A DNA stretch of 64,000 bases, taken from NCBI RefSeq assembly GCF_024448695.1, contig NZ_JAMOHY010000011.1, positions 1 to 64,000 of the forward strand, read 5' to 3'. A model generated the notes under the pieces. The model saw only the letters and a program-made list of their open reading frames with translations, searched no databases and was not told the DNA's origin. Each line of letters starts with the position of its first letter. Position 1 is the stretch's first letter. Made by a program: the position numbers and the translations under genes. This document shows positions 1-7,229 of this stretch, in pieces. The DNA comes from Stutzerimonas stutzeri. Lineage in GTDB: Bacteria; Pseudomonadota; Gammaproteobacteria; Pseudomonadales; Pseudomonadaceae.

Positions 1-39
1 CCCCCCGAAACATCGCCTATCCCGGTCGAATCAAACTGA
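1..39 (+). CDS. C-terminal end of an upstream gene, probably phage structural (partial)
   Basis: Frame 1 is open from the window edge to a TGA at 37-39 and reads PPETSPIPVESN. It ends 12 bases before the next start and lies on the same strand as two phage-type genes, so it is probably the tail end of a tail-fibre or baseplate gene. Only 12 residues are visible and no family can be assigned. Chance openness of so short a stretch cannot be excluded. Confidence 0.3.
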   Translation, partial: PPETSPIPVESN

Positions 40-51
40 TCTGAGGTGCTC

Positions 52-768
52 ATGACTATCTACATTATCGACGGCACGGGAATCATCAACGGCCCGGTAG
101 AACTCCCTGTTATCCCCGGCATCGGCATACAGTTGCCGGGCAACGCCATCAAACTGCCTGAGCCGCTAACTGAGCCATCAGCCGGTCACGTATGGGCGCT
201 GGTTGAGGGTGCCCCGACGCAACTCGCCAATCATCGCGGCACTGTCTATAGCACGGCAACCGGCGTGGCTCAGCAGTACGATCAGTTGGGCGAATTGCCC
301 GAGGATCTTACTACTGAACCACGCCCATCGCCCGATCACCGTTGGAGCGGCTCGGGCTGGGAGTTTGACCCCGAACTGCACGTTGCGAACGTGGTGGCCG
401 CGCGGTCGCGGCTACAGAAGCAAGTCGACGCAGAGCGGGACAGGCGCATTGATGCCGGCGTGGAGTTCCAGGGCGTGCTTTATCAGTCTCGCAGCGGCGA
501 CCGAGAGAACATCGCAGGATCAGCTCAGCTGGCCTTTATGGCCATTGTTGGCGGAGCGCAACCCGGCGACCTGCGCTGGGCTGACCCGGCTGAGGACTTT
601 TTCTGGATCGCCCTGGACAACTCGCGGGTGCCAATGGATGCGCCCACCGTGGTTGAATTTGGGCGTGTGGCCGCGCTGAACAAGAAGGCTCACATCATGG
701 CTGGCTCGGACCTCAAGCAGATGGAGCCAATCCCGGCAGACTTCATCGATAACAAGTGGTGGCCATGA
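52..768 (+). CDS. Phage tail-associated protein, DUF4376-like
   Basis: A protein of 238 residues. The N-terminal half is variable and proline-rich, as in tail-fibre accessory proteins. Residues of about 110-230 resemble the DUF4376 domain found at the C-terminus of phage tail proteins: an Arg-rich helix with DRRID, then FQGVLYQSRSGDRENI, and a FFWIALDN stretch. I chose the ATG at 52 because GAGGTG at 43-48 gives a ribosome binding site at the right distance; a GTG at 46 would overlap that site. The stop overlaps the next start as ATGA. The family assignment is from recall of the pattern. A role in tail-fibre attachment or assembly is inference. Confidence 0.62.
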   Translation: MTIYIIDGTGIINGPVELPVIPGIGIQLPGNAIKLPEPLTEPSAGHVWALVEGAPTQLANHRGTVYSTATGVAQQYDQLGELPEDLTTEPRPSPDHRWSGSGWEFDPELHVANVVAARSRLQKQVDAERDRRIDAGVEFQGVLYQSRSGDRENIAGSAQLAFMAIVGGAQPGDLRWADPAEDFFWIALDNSRVPMDAPTVVEFGRVAALNKKAHIMAGSDLKQMEPIPADFIDNKWWP

Positions 769-1223
769 TGGAGCGATTCCCACTTCCTTTGAATGTGCAA
801 TTGCTCCAAGGCGGCTACACAGGGCGTCTGCTGGCCAAGTTCCTGTACTGGGATGTCGACTATGCAGAAGTGGTGGTGCCGGTCGGCTTTGAAACAGACT
901 TCGCTAGTGTCCGCCCGCTGCGCAACATCGCCGTTGGCCTGTTGGTGCTGGGCCTGGTGATTGGCTGGTTCATGGCGCCATTGGGCGCGCTGGTGGGCAT
1001 GGCAAGCTATGGCGTGCTTGCGCTATACGCTGGCGTCGTCGGGTATGGCCATGCTGCTGCGACTATCCACGACCGCCTGTACGCCACGGGTGAGTTAAGT
1101 CGCAAAGCATCCGACAGGGTGTTCTATAACGCCCTACGCTCCAGCGGGGTGGCCCGCTGGCGGGCCTGGCTCATGTATGCAGGCGTCCGTCTCGGAGGGC
1201 ACTGGCGCTACAGGTCAAGATGA
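765..1223 (+). CDS. Phage protein, DUF1353-like, with hydrophobic insert
   Basis: A protein of 152 residues from the ATG at 765, which overlaps the preceding stop (ATGA); the ATG at 768 is an equal alternative. The hallmarks of DUF1353 are visible: a VPVGFETDFASVRP stretch near residues 40-53 and an ATIHDRLYATGELSR stretch near 101-115, with the conserved TDFASVP-like and HD-LY motifs. Between them lies a run of about 45 hydrophobic residues that could form one or two membrane helices. DUF1353 genes usually sit near tail or lysis genes of Pseudomonas prophages, where their function is unknown. Confidence 0.68.
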   Translation: MMERFPLPLNVQLLQGGYTGRLLAKFLYWDVDYAEVVVPVGFETDFASVRPLRNIAVGLLVLGLVIGWFMAPLGALVGMASYGVLALYAGVVGYGHAAATIHDRLYATGELSRKASDRVFYNALRSSGVARWRAWLMYAGVRLGGHWRYRSR

Positions 1224-1230
1224 CGAAGAC

Positions 1231-1258
1231 CATCCTGGGAGCTAAGGCGCCCAGGATG
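1231..1258. terminator. Perfect 9-bp hairpin after the phage genes
   Basis: CATCCTGGG at 1231-1239 pairs perfectly with CCCAGGATG at 1250-1258 around a 10-base loop. It starts 8 bases after the stop of the DUF1353-like gene and also lies just past the end of the small minus-strand reading frame. Neither side has a clear T-run, so it is a candidate bidirectional transcription end rather than a textbook terminator. Confidence 0.5.
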
Positions 1259-1266
1259 GCGGTGGA

Positions 1267-1401
1267 TTATCCCAGGCTGAGAAACATGGCAATACCAACG
1301 CCGGCGAGCATTAGCAGTGGATGGCGGTGCCATGCCCAAAACCATGCTAGCAGCGCGATGCTATGCAGTGCAGCCATCACAAACAGCGGATCAGTCAGCA
1401 T
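1267..1401 (-). CDS. Possible 44-residue membrane protein
   Basis: The minus strand encodes 44 residues from an ATG at 1401 to a TAA at 1267, beginning MLTDPLFVMAALHS and ending in GVGIAMFLSLG. It is almost entirely hydrophobic, with two likely helices (about residues 6-23 and 28-43) split by a short HRHP turn. An in-frame TGA lies directly upstream, so the ATG is the only start, and the ribosome binding site is weak. It abuts the hairpin at 1231-1258. I do not recognise the family. Small holin-like or hypothetical membrane proteins are common at such prophage borders, but a chance frame is possible. Confidence 0.35.
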   Translation of the reverse strand: MLTDPLFVMAALHSIALLAWFWAWHRHPLLMLAGVGIAMFLSLG

Positions 1402-1661
1402 CTCAGATACCCATTAGACCGGACAAGGTTGTCCATCACTAATAGTGGGCACCGACTGCCCCTTCCTCAGCCATTCCCTGCAAATAATGCTGACGATCAT
1501 GCAATGCCAAGCCCACCGCGAAATACAGTGGGTGGTGCGCGTCGTCACTATGCCAAATGGCGCGCCAAGCTATGCCAAATGCGGCGCGCGCTTACATGAT
1601 TTCATTCACCTACCTGCCAGGCTTCTCCCGCACCGCTTGCCCCCCAGCGCCCGTCTACCTC
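1402..1661. other. Non-coding stretch at the prophage border with a degenerate direct repeat
   Basis: Together with the promoter and leader of the following gene, 1402-1704 is about 300 bases without a convincing gene. It contains a degenerate direct repeat: TATGCCAAATGGCGCGC at 1549-1565 and TATGCCAAATGCGGCGCGC at 1571-1589, 22 bases apart. The first copy contains the palindrome GGCGCGCC. I see no tRNA or recognisable attachment core. The stretch separates phage-type genes from chromosomal genes, so a phage attachment junction could lie here, but nothing proves it. Confidence 0.4.
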
Positions 1662-1667
1662 TATAAT
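1662..1667 (+). promoter_or_regulatory. Perfect TATAAT -10 box before the ABC importer
   Basis: TATAAT at 1662-1667 lies 38 bases before the ATG at 1705. A matching -35 is weak (CTTGCC near 1636). A ribosome binding site, GGAGA, lies at about 1692-1696. A sigma-70 promoter for the importer operon is likely. Confidence 0.5.
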
Positions 1668-1704
1668 CGCCGCGCTTTTTCCGCTATTTAACCGGAGAAC
1701 CACA

Positions 1705-2556
1705 ATGATTAAGCGCACCTTGGCAGCCGTTGCCGGCCTTGCCGTTTCCCTGACTATTGCCACTTCGCATGCTGCCGAAACGCTGCGGGTATCCGCCATT
1801 CCCGATGAAGCCCCCACCGAACTGATCCGCAAGTTCGAGCCGCTGGGCAAATACCTGGAAAAAGAATTGGGCATGCCGGTCAAGTTCACACCGGTTTCCG
1901 ACTATGCCGCCGTGGTCGAGTCCCTTGCCTCGAACCGGCTCGACCTGGCCTGGCTGGGTGGTTTCACTTTTGTCCAGACCCGCCTGAAGACTGGCGATGC
2001 CATTCCGCTGGTACAGCGTGAGCAGGACGAGAAGTTCACCAGCAAGTTCATCACCGCCGATCCAGAGGTACAGTCGCTTCAGGACCTCAAAGGCAAGACC
2101 TTTGCCTTCGGCTCCGTGTCGTCCACCTCTGGCAGCCTGATGCCCCGCTACTTCATGCTCAAGGACGGCATTGATCCCGAGCAGTTCTTCAAGCGCATCG
2201 CCTATTCCGGCGCGCATGACGCGACCGCTGCCTGGGTCGAAGCCGGCAAGGCCGACGCCGGTGTGCTCAACGCCTCGGTGTGGGACAAGCTGGTCGAGGC
2301 CGGCAAGATCGACACCGACAAGGTACGGGTGATTTCCACCACCCCACCCTACTACGACTACAACTGGACGGTACGCGGCAACCTCGATCCGGCGCTGGTC
2401 GAGAAGATCAAAGCGGCCTTCCTCGCCCTCGACCCGGCCAACCCGGAACACAAGGCAATCCTCGACCTGCAGGCCGCCAGCCGCTTTATCGAAACCCGCC
2501 CGGAAAACTACAAAGGCATCGAAGAAGCCGCCCGCGCAGCCGGCCTGCTGAAGTGA
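1705..2556 (+). CDS. ABC importer periplasmic binding protein, putative selenate/phosphonate type
   Basis: A protein of 283 residues with a Sec signal peptide (Lys/Arg start, hydrophobic core, cleavage after SHA at about residue 23). The mature part is a PhnD-like periplasmic binding fold: IPDEAPTELIRKFEPL at the start, LDLAWLGGFTFVQ near residue 80, and a FGSVSSTSGSLMPRYF segment near 135 that forms the ligand pocket in this family. The sequence fits best the family named putative selenate ABC transporter binding protein, a label that rests on little experiment. Phosphonate, phosphite or another oxyanion remain possible. The stop overlaps the GTG of the ATPase gene, so the four genes form one operon. 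Confidence 0.8.
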   Translation: MIKRTLAAVAGLAVSLTIATSHAAETLRVSAIPDEAPTELIRKFEPLGKYLEKELGMPVKFTPVSDYAAVVESLASNRLDLAWLGGFTFVQTRLKTGDAIPLVQREQDEKFTSKFITADPEVQSLQDLKGKTFAFGSVSSTSGSLMPRYFMLKDGIDPEQFFKRIAYSGAHDATAAWVEAGKADAGVLNASVWDKLVEAGKIDTDKVRVISTTPPYYDYNWTVRGNLDPALVEKIKAAFLALDPANPEHKAILDLQAASRFIETRPENYKGIEEAARAAGLLK

Positions 2557-3356
2557 CGCTAGGCCTGTCCGGCGTGGGCTATGCCCACGCCAACGGCCAG
2601 GTAGCGCTGCAGAGCATCGAACTTCAGGTCAGCAGAGGCGAGCGCGTCGCCATCATCGGCCCTTCCGGGGCCGGCAAGACGACGCTGCTGCGCCTGCTGG
2701 CGACTCATCTGCAGCCGCACTCCGGCCAGTTCACGCTGCTCAATTGCGAACCCTGGTCGCTGTCTGCCACTGCCCGCCAAAGGCTGCGCGCGCGCATCGG
2801 CCTGGTTCACCAAGCGCCCCCCCTGCCACCGCGACAGCGGGTGATCACCTCGGTGCTGGCCGGCCAGCTTGGTCAATGGTCGCTTGGCCGCAGCCTGCTC
2901 AGCCTGCTTTATCCGCTGGACAGGCACGGCGCTGCCGAGGCGCTGAGCCGGCTGGACCTGGCTGACAAGCTCTACCAGCGCTGCGACCAGCTCTCCGGTG
3001 GTCAACTGCAACGTGTAGGCATCGCGCGCGTGCTGTACCAGGCACCGGAACTGATCCTCGCCGACGAACCGGTTTCAGCCATGGACCCGGTCCTGGCCAG
3101 CTGGTCGCTGAACATCCTCAACCGCGAAGCCGAGCGCCGTCAGGCAACCTTGCTCGCCAGCCTGCACGCCGTGGAACTGGCGCTGGAACACTTTCCGCGC
3201 GTGATTGGCGTACGTGACGGGCACATTGTGTTCGACAAGGCTTCGGCAGAGGTCAGCCAGGCCGAGCTCGACGCGCTCTATGCCAATGACCAGCTGACCG
3301 GCACCCCTGCTGTTGAACCCCTTCTGCAGCAGACCCTGCATATTCCGCGATGCTGA
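2553..3356 (+). CDS. ABC importer ATP-binding protein, phosphonate/selenate type
   Basis: A protein of 267 residues, starting at a GTG that overlaps the binding-protein stop (GTGA); the open frame extends further upstream, but only inside that gene. Walker A GPSGAGKTT lies near residues 32-40, the signature LSGGQLQRVGIARVL near 148-162, Walker B ELILADEP after it, and the switch His in SLHAVE. The layout matches PhnC-type ATPases. It powers import through the two permeases encoded next. It overlaps the first permease gene by 7 bases. Confidence 0.85.
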   Translation: MTLGLSGVGYAHANGQVALQSIELQVSRGERVAIIGPSGAGKTTLLRLLATHLQPHSGQFTLLNCEPWSLSATARQRLRARIGLVHQAPPLPPRQRVITSVLAGQLGQWSLGRSLLSLLYPLDRHGAAEALSRLDLADKLYQRCDQLSGGQLQRVGIARVLYQAPELILADEPVSAMDPVLASWSLNILNREAERRQATLLASLHAVELALEHFPRVIGVRDGHIVFDKASAEVSQAELDALYANDQLTGTPAVEPLLQQTLHIPRC

Positions 3357-4183
3357 ATCCTGCTCTCACCCAGCGCGACCCCGCCGCCCGCTCACGCCTG
3401 CTGCTGACCCTGCTGGCGCTGGCTCTGCTGTGGCCGGGGCTGTCGCTGAGCGAGCTGGATATCGGCGTGCTGTTCGATGGCAGCAACGCCGACACCATGG
3501 GCGTCTTCCTTTCCGCGTTCTGGCCACCCGAGCATGACCGCGACTTCCTCGCCCTGCTCTGGAAGGCAACGCTGGAAACCCTGGCCATTGCCACCGCTGG
3601 CATGGCCCTGGCGCTGGCCGTCGCACTGCCCTGCGCGCTGATCGCCACCCGCGCCCTGTCGATATCCGCGCTCAGCCGGGGCGGACGTCCGCATCGCTGG
3701 GCACAGGCGTTGCGCTGGCCGGTACGCGGGCTGCTGATCATCCTGCGCAGCGTGCCGGAAATCGTCTGGGCGCTGTTGTTCGTCCGCGCTGTCGGCCTCG
3801 GCCCGACCGCCGGGGTGTTGGCCATCGCCATCACCTATGCCGGAATGCTTGGCAAGGTCTATGCGGAAATCTTCGAGTCGGTCGATCCCCTGCCAACCCG
3901 CGCCCTGCTCGGCGCCGGCAGCACGCGGCTGCAGGCCTTCGCCTACGCCGTACTGCCCCAGGCTTCGGGGGAGATGCTGTCGTACACGGTCTACCGCTGG
4001 GAGTGCGCGATCCGCGCCTCGGTAGTGATGGGCTTCGTTGGCGCCGGCGGGCTGGGCCAGCAGATGGATCTGTCGATGCGCATGTTCGCCGGCGGCGAGG
4101 TGGCGAGCATGCTGCTGACCTTCCTCTTGCTGGTGCTGCTGGCAGACCTGCTCAGCCAGTTGCTGCGACGGAGGTTCGTATGA
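3350..4183 (+). CDS. ABC importer permease 1, PhnE-like
   Basis: A protein of 277 residues with about six membrane helices and the coupling-loop pattern of the PhnE group: ALLGAGSTRLQAFAYAVLPQ near residues 184-203, then YTVYRWECAIRASVVMGFVG and GAGGLGQQMDLS. An RSVPEIVWALLFVRAVGLGP segment typical of PhnE-type permeases is also visible. It partners the second permease to form the channel. It overlaps the ATPase gene upstream and the next permease gene downstream (ATGA). Substrate specificity cannot be read from the sequence. Confidence 0.83.
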   Translation: MLNPALTQRDPAARSRLLLTLLALALLWPGLSLSELDIGVLFDGSNADTMGVFLSAFWPPEHDRDFLALLWKATLETLAIATAGMALALAVALPCALIATRALSISALSRGGRPHRWAQALRWPVRGLLIILRSVPEIVWALLFVRAVGLGPTAGVLAIAITYAGMLGKVYAEIFESVDPLPTRALLGAGSTRLQAFAYAVLPQASGEMLSYTVYRWECAIRASVVMGFVGAGGLGQQMDLSMRMFAGGEVASMLLTFLLLVLLADLLSQLLRRRFV

Positions 4184-4947
4184 AGTCGCTATCGCGCTAC
4201 GTCCTGCCGTTGTTGCTGATCGCCGCCGTGATCGGCTCGTTCGCCTACCTGCAGCTCGAAGCCAGCGCCCTGTTCAGCACGGACGGGATGGGGCAGATGG
4301 CAAGCTATGCCTCGGGCTTCCTCAACCCGGACCTGTCGGCCAGCCATCTGCGGGCTATCGGTTATGGCAGCCTGGAAACCCTGGCCATGTCAGCCGTCGG
4401 TACGCTCCTGGCGGCTCTGCTCGGCCTGCTGTTGGCGTTGCCCGCCGCCGGACGTTTCGGCCTGATCGCCCAAGGCGGCGCGCGCCTGCTGCTCAATGCC
4501 CTGCGGGCCATTCCCGAGCTGGTCTGGGCTGCGCTGATGGTGCTGGCCGCAGGGCTCGGACCGAATGCCGGCACCCTGGCGCTAGCCTTGCACACCGCTG
4601 GCGTTCTGGGCCGGCTGTTCGCCGAAGGACTGGAAAACACGCCCAGCGCTCCTGCCGAGGCGTTACGCCTATCCGGCAGCGGGCGCATCGGCGCGTTCTG
4701 CTACGGCACCCTGCCTACGCTCTGGCCGCAACTGGTGGCCTATACGCTGTATCGCTGGGAAAATAATATCCGCATGGCCAGCGTGCTCGGCTTCGTCGGT
4801 GCCGGTGGCCTGGGTCAGATGCTCTACATGAGCCTTAGCCTGTTCCAGGAAGCCCAGGCCTCGACGGTGATTCTCGCCATGCTGCTGATGGTGCTGGCCG
4901 TCGATGCGCTCAGCGGGTGGGCCAGGCAGCGTTGGGTGCGCAGCTGA
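4180..4947 (+). CDS. ABC importer permease 2, PhnE-like
   Basis: A protein of 255 residues. I set the start at the ATG at 4180, which overlaps the previous stop and has GGAGG at 4170-4174 in front; the open frame runs further upstream but inside permease 1. It is a clear homologue of permease 1: RAIPELVWAALMVLAAGLGP, then ALRLSGSGRIGAFCYGTLPT as the EAA-type loop, and YTLYRWENNIRMASVLGFVG. Two related permeases suggest a heterodimeric channel that arose by duplication. It is the last gene of the importer operon and faces the DUF5064-like gene tail to tail. Confidence 0.83.
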   Translation: MKSLSRYVLPLLLIAAVIGSFAYLQLEASALFSTDGMGQMASYASGFLNPDLSASHLRAIGYGSLETLAMSAVGTLLAALLGLLLALPAAGRFGLIAQGGARLLLNALRAIPELVWAALMVLAAGLGPNAGTLALALHTAGVLGRLFAEGLENTPSAPAEALRLSGSGRIGAFCYGTLPTLWPQLVAYTLYRWENNIRMASVLGFVGAGGLGQMLYMSLSLFQEAQASTVILAMLLMVLAVDALSGWARQRWVRS

Positions 4948-4979
4948 CTGAGGCTTTCATTGGCCCATCCTGCGGCAGG

Positions 4980-5324
4980 TCACCAGGGCAGCGGCTCGTC
5001 CGCAGTCAGGCTCAGCTTGTTGCGTATGTCGGCAAACATCGCATCGTAATCGGCACGCCCGTGCAGCACCGGCCCGCCGGGCAGGCACAGACCGTGGCGC
5101 ACGGCAATGCGCGCGACGCGGCTGAACACGTTGTAGGCAATGTCGCGATGCAGCTCGAACTCTTCGCTGAAGGGCTTGCCATCCACCTCTCCACGCATGC
5201 TGACCTGCAGCACCTGGCCACTGTCCGGGTCATTGTGCACGCTGTACTCGATATCGCAGGCAAAATGCTGCCGGGAGCAACCGTGGGGAAAGTGGACACG
5301 GGATAGACGGCCTGGCTTGAACAT
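4980..5324 (-). CDS. Conserved Pseudomonas protein, DUF5064-like
   Basis: A soluble protein of 114 residues, beginning MFKPGRLSRVHF, with no signal peptide or membrane helix. The MFKPG start and the body (a VSMRGEVDGKPF strand region and a HRDIAYNVFSRVARIAVRHG helix) agree with my recollection of the Pseudomonas family DUF5064, whose function is unknown. It ends 32 bases from the converging importer operon, and the DUF2288 gene follows upstream on the same strand after 71 bases. No catalytic motif is visible. Confidence 0.6.
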   Translation of the reverse strand: MFKPGRLSRVHFPHGCSRQHFACDIEYSVHNDPDSGQVLQVSMRGEVDGKPFSEEFELHRDIAYNVFSRVARIAVRHGLCLPGGPVLHGRADYDAMFADIRNKLSLTADEPLPW

Positions 5325-5395
5325 GCGAATCCTTGCTTCTGCTTTGCGGAAGCGCGCATTTCATCATGCCACTCTGATATCAACCGTGATTTAAA

Positions 5396-5713
5396 TCAGT
5401 GCAGACCCGGCTTCGCTGCCCTTTCTTGAACCAGTACCCAGGGGGCGACCACTACAGCCCATAGGGAAGGATCACGTGACAGCCAGTCTTCCGCCTGCTC
5501 CGTTTCGAGTCGACCCATATGCCCCTCGTCCAGCCATGCCGCAACCTTTTCCCGATCATCCTCGGCAACCGCCTGCGCCGCCGCGATCAGATCGAAATCG
5601 CGGGCGACTCGCAGCAGTACGCCACGCGCGAAAAAGGGCTGCAGCTCTTCCCAGGTAATGGAGGCGGTTTCAGCCAGCAGTTTGGCATAAAGGGTGCTTG
5701 ATTCTTCGCTCAT
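5396..5713 (-). CDS. DUF2288 family protein
   Basis: A protein of 105 residues, acidic, soluble and mostly helical. The stretch LYAKLLAETASITWEELQPF near the N-terminus, followed by FFARGVLLRVARDFDLIAAA, is the recognisable core of DUF2288, a small family widespread in Pseudomonas and cyanobacteria with no assigned role. The C-terminal WAVVVAPWVLVQERA is also typical. A plausible ribosome binding site lies just upstream. It is divergent from the braC operon, with about 200 bases between them. Confidence 0.75.
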   Translation of the reverse strand: MSEESSTLYAKLLAETASITWEELQPFFARGVLLRVARDFDLIAAAQAVAEDDREKVAAWLDEGHMGRLETEQAEDWLSRDPSLWAVVVAPWVLVQERAAKPGLH

Positions 5714-5812
5714 GGGACTCGCTCAATAAGGGTGCGGCGTAATGATAGCGTCCGGGCGGGCACCATCAAGCCGTGGGTCTCTGACTGTGCAAACGGGTGC
5801 TGACGCTTCTAC

Positions 5813-5828
5813 ACTGTGCCGGTACAGT
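5813..5828. promoter_or_regulatory. Candidate operator palindrome upstream of braC
   Basis: ACTGTGCCGGTACAGT is a near-perfect palindrome (14 of 16 positions symmetric). It lies 84 bases before the braC start, in the intergenic region shared with the DUF2288 gene. Its spacing differs from a LexA box. No regulator can be named from the sequence. Confidence 0.3.
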
Positions 5829-5911
5829 TGCCGTGCGGTTCAGGGACGTTCGCACCCAGGCGACACCGCAGGTCACAGGTTCCAAACAATAATTATGAAA
5901 GTGGAGCGCAT

Positions 5912-7030
5912 ATGAAAATCAAGCAGCCTCTTTGCAAACTGTTTCTGGCCATCGCATTAACCAGCACAACGAGCTACAGCCTGGCCGCTGACACCATCAG
6001 GATTGCGCTGGCCGGCCCCGTCACCGGAGCGGTCGCGCAGTACGGTGACATGCAGTTCATGGGCGCCCAGATGGCCATCGACCAGATCAACAAGAAGGGC
6101 GGCGTCAACGGCCAGCAGCTGCAGAGTGTGGTCTACGACGATGCCTGCGACCCCAAGCAGGCGGTTGCAGTCGCCAACAAGATCGTCAATGACGGGATCA
6201 GCTTCGTGGTCGGGCATCTGTGCTCCAGCTCCACTCAGCCGGCGTCCGATATTTACGAAGACGAAGGCATCCTGATGATCACCGCCGCGTCCACCAGTCC
6301 TGACATTACCGCCCGCGGCTACCAGCTGATCTTCCGCACCATTGGCCTGGACAGCCTGCAAGGCCCGACCGCGGGCAACTTCATCGCCGACCAGATCAAG
6401 CCGAACAACGTTGCGGTCATTCATGACAAGCAGCAGTACGGCGAAGGCATTGCCACTTCGGTCAAGCAGACCCTGGAAAGCAAAAACGTCAAGGTTGGAC
6501 TGTTCGAAGGTATCAACGCCGGTGACAAGGATTTTTCCTCGCTGATTGCCAAGCTCAGACGTGAAGGGGTCGACTTCGTCTATTACGGTGGCTATCACCC
6601 GGAAATGGGCCTGCTGCTGCGCCAGTCGAGGGAAAAGGGCCTCAATGTGCGCTTCATGGGACCGGAGGGCGTTGGCAATTCGGAAATCTCCGCCATTGCC
6701 GGCCCGGCATCCGAAGGCATGCTGGTCACGCTGCCGAAATCCTTTGATCAGGACCCGCGCAACCAGGCGCTGGTCGAAGCCTTCAAGGCCAAGAAGCAGG
6801 ATCCGAGTGGCCCCTTCGTGTTCCCCTCCTATGCTGCAGTACAGGTCATTGCCGAGGGCATCGAGAAAGCAGGCAGCACCGACACCGACAAGGTGGCCGA
6901 AGCCTTGCGCAGCAATACCTTCGATACCCCGACCGGCAACCTCTCGTTCGACGAGAAGGGTGACCTGAAGGACTTCAACTTCGTGGTTTACCAATGGCAC
7001 AAGGACGGCACCAAGTCCGAAGCCAAGTAA
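5912..7030 (+). CDS. braC: Branched-chain amino acid binding protein BraC
   Basis: A protein of 372 residues from the ATG at 5912, with GTGGAG just upstream as ribosome binding site; the open frame runs further up without signal-peptide character. A signal peptide of about 25 residues ends in SLA. The mature protein has the LivJ/BraC pattern: ALAGPVTGAVAQYGD at the start, YDDACDPKQAVAVANKIV, GHLCSSSTQPASDIYEDE with the hinge and amino acid carboxylate-binding Ser/Thr run, and HDKQQYGEGIA. It closely resembles BraC of P. aeruginosa, which binds leucine, isoleucine, valine and also alanine and threonine. It feeds the BraDEFG complex encoded next. Confidence 0.9.
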   Translation: MKIKQPLCKLFLAIALTSTTSYSLAADTIRIALAGPVTGAVAQYGDMQFMGAQMAIDQINKKGGVNGQQLQSVVYDDACDPKQAVAVANKIVNDGISFVVGHLCSSSTQPASDIYEDEGILMITAASTSPDITARGYQLIFRTIGLDSLQGPTAGNFIADQIKPNNVAVIHDKQQYGEGIATSVKQTLESKNVKVGLFEGINAGDKDFSSLIAKLRREGVDFVYYGGYHPEMGLLLRQSREKGLNVRFMGPEGVGNSEISAIAGPASEGMLVTLPKSFDQDPRNQALVEAFKAKKQDPSGPFVFPSYAAVQVIAEGIEKAGSTDTDKVAEALRSNTFDTPTGNLSFDEKGDLKDFNFVVYQWHKDGTKSEAK

Positions 7031-7048
7031 CCGATAACCATCCGAGCG

Positions 7049-7078
7049 AACCCACCGCGCTGCTGTGGGTTTCGTTTC
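7049..7078 (+). terminator. Partial terminator between braC and braD
   Basis: AACCCAC at 7049-7055 pairs with GTGGGTT at 7065-7071 and is followed by a T-rich TTCGTTT. It lies 18 bases after the braC stop within a 199-base gap. Such hairpins commonly let the binding protein be made in excess over the membrane components. Confidence 0.6.
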
Positions 7079-7229
7079 AGCTGATCGGGATAGCCCCGGC
7101 CACAAGTCATTCGGGCGACCCCGGCAACACCTTCAACCAAGCCCTTGGCGCCGCATTCTCCATGCAGCGTGTTCGAAGCAGGTCCGCGCCAGCGGTCGAG
7201 CAGGCTGTTGGGTGTTCAGGAGAAAAGCG

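Noticed and set aside
1..1223. R-type pyocin or defence island reading of the left edge
   Set aside because: Only two small phage-type genes are visible and neither is diagnostic of pyocins or defence systems.
5957..7105. A 382-codon minus-strand frame opposite braC
   Set aside because: BraC is certain on the plus strand; the opposite frame has no conserved features.
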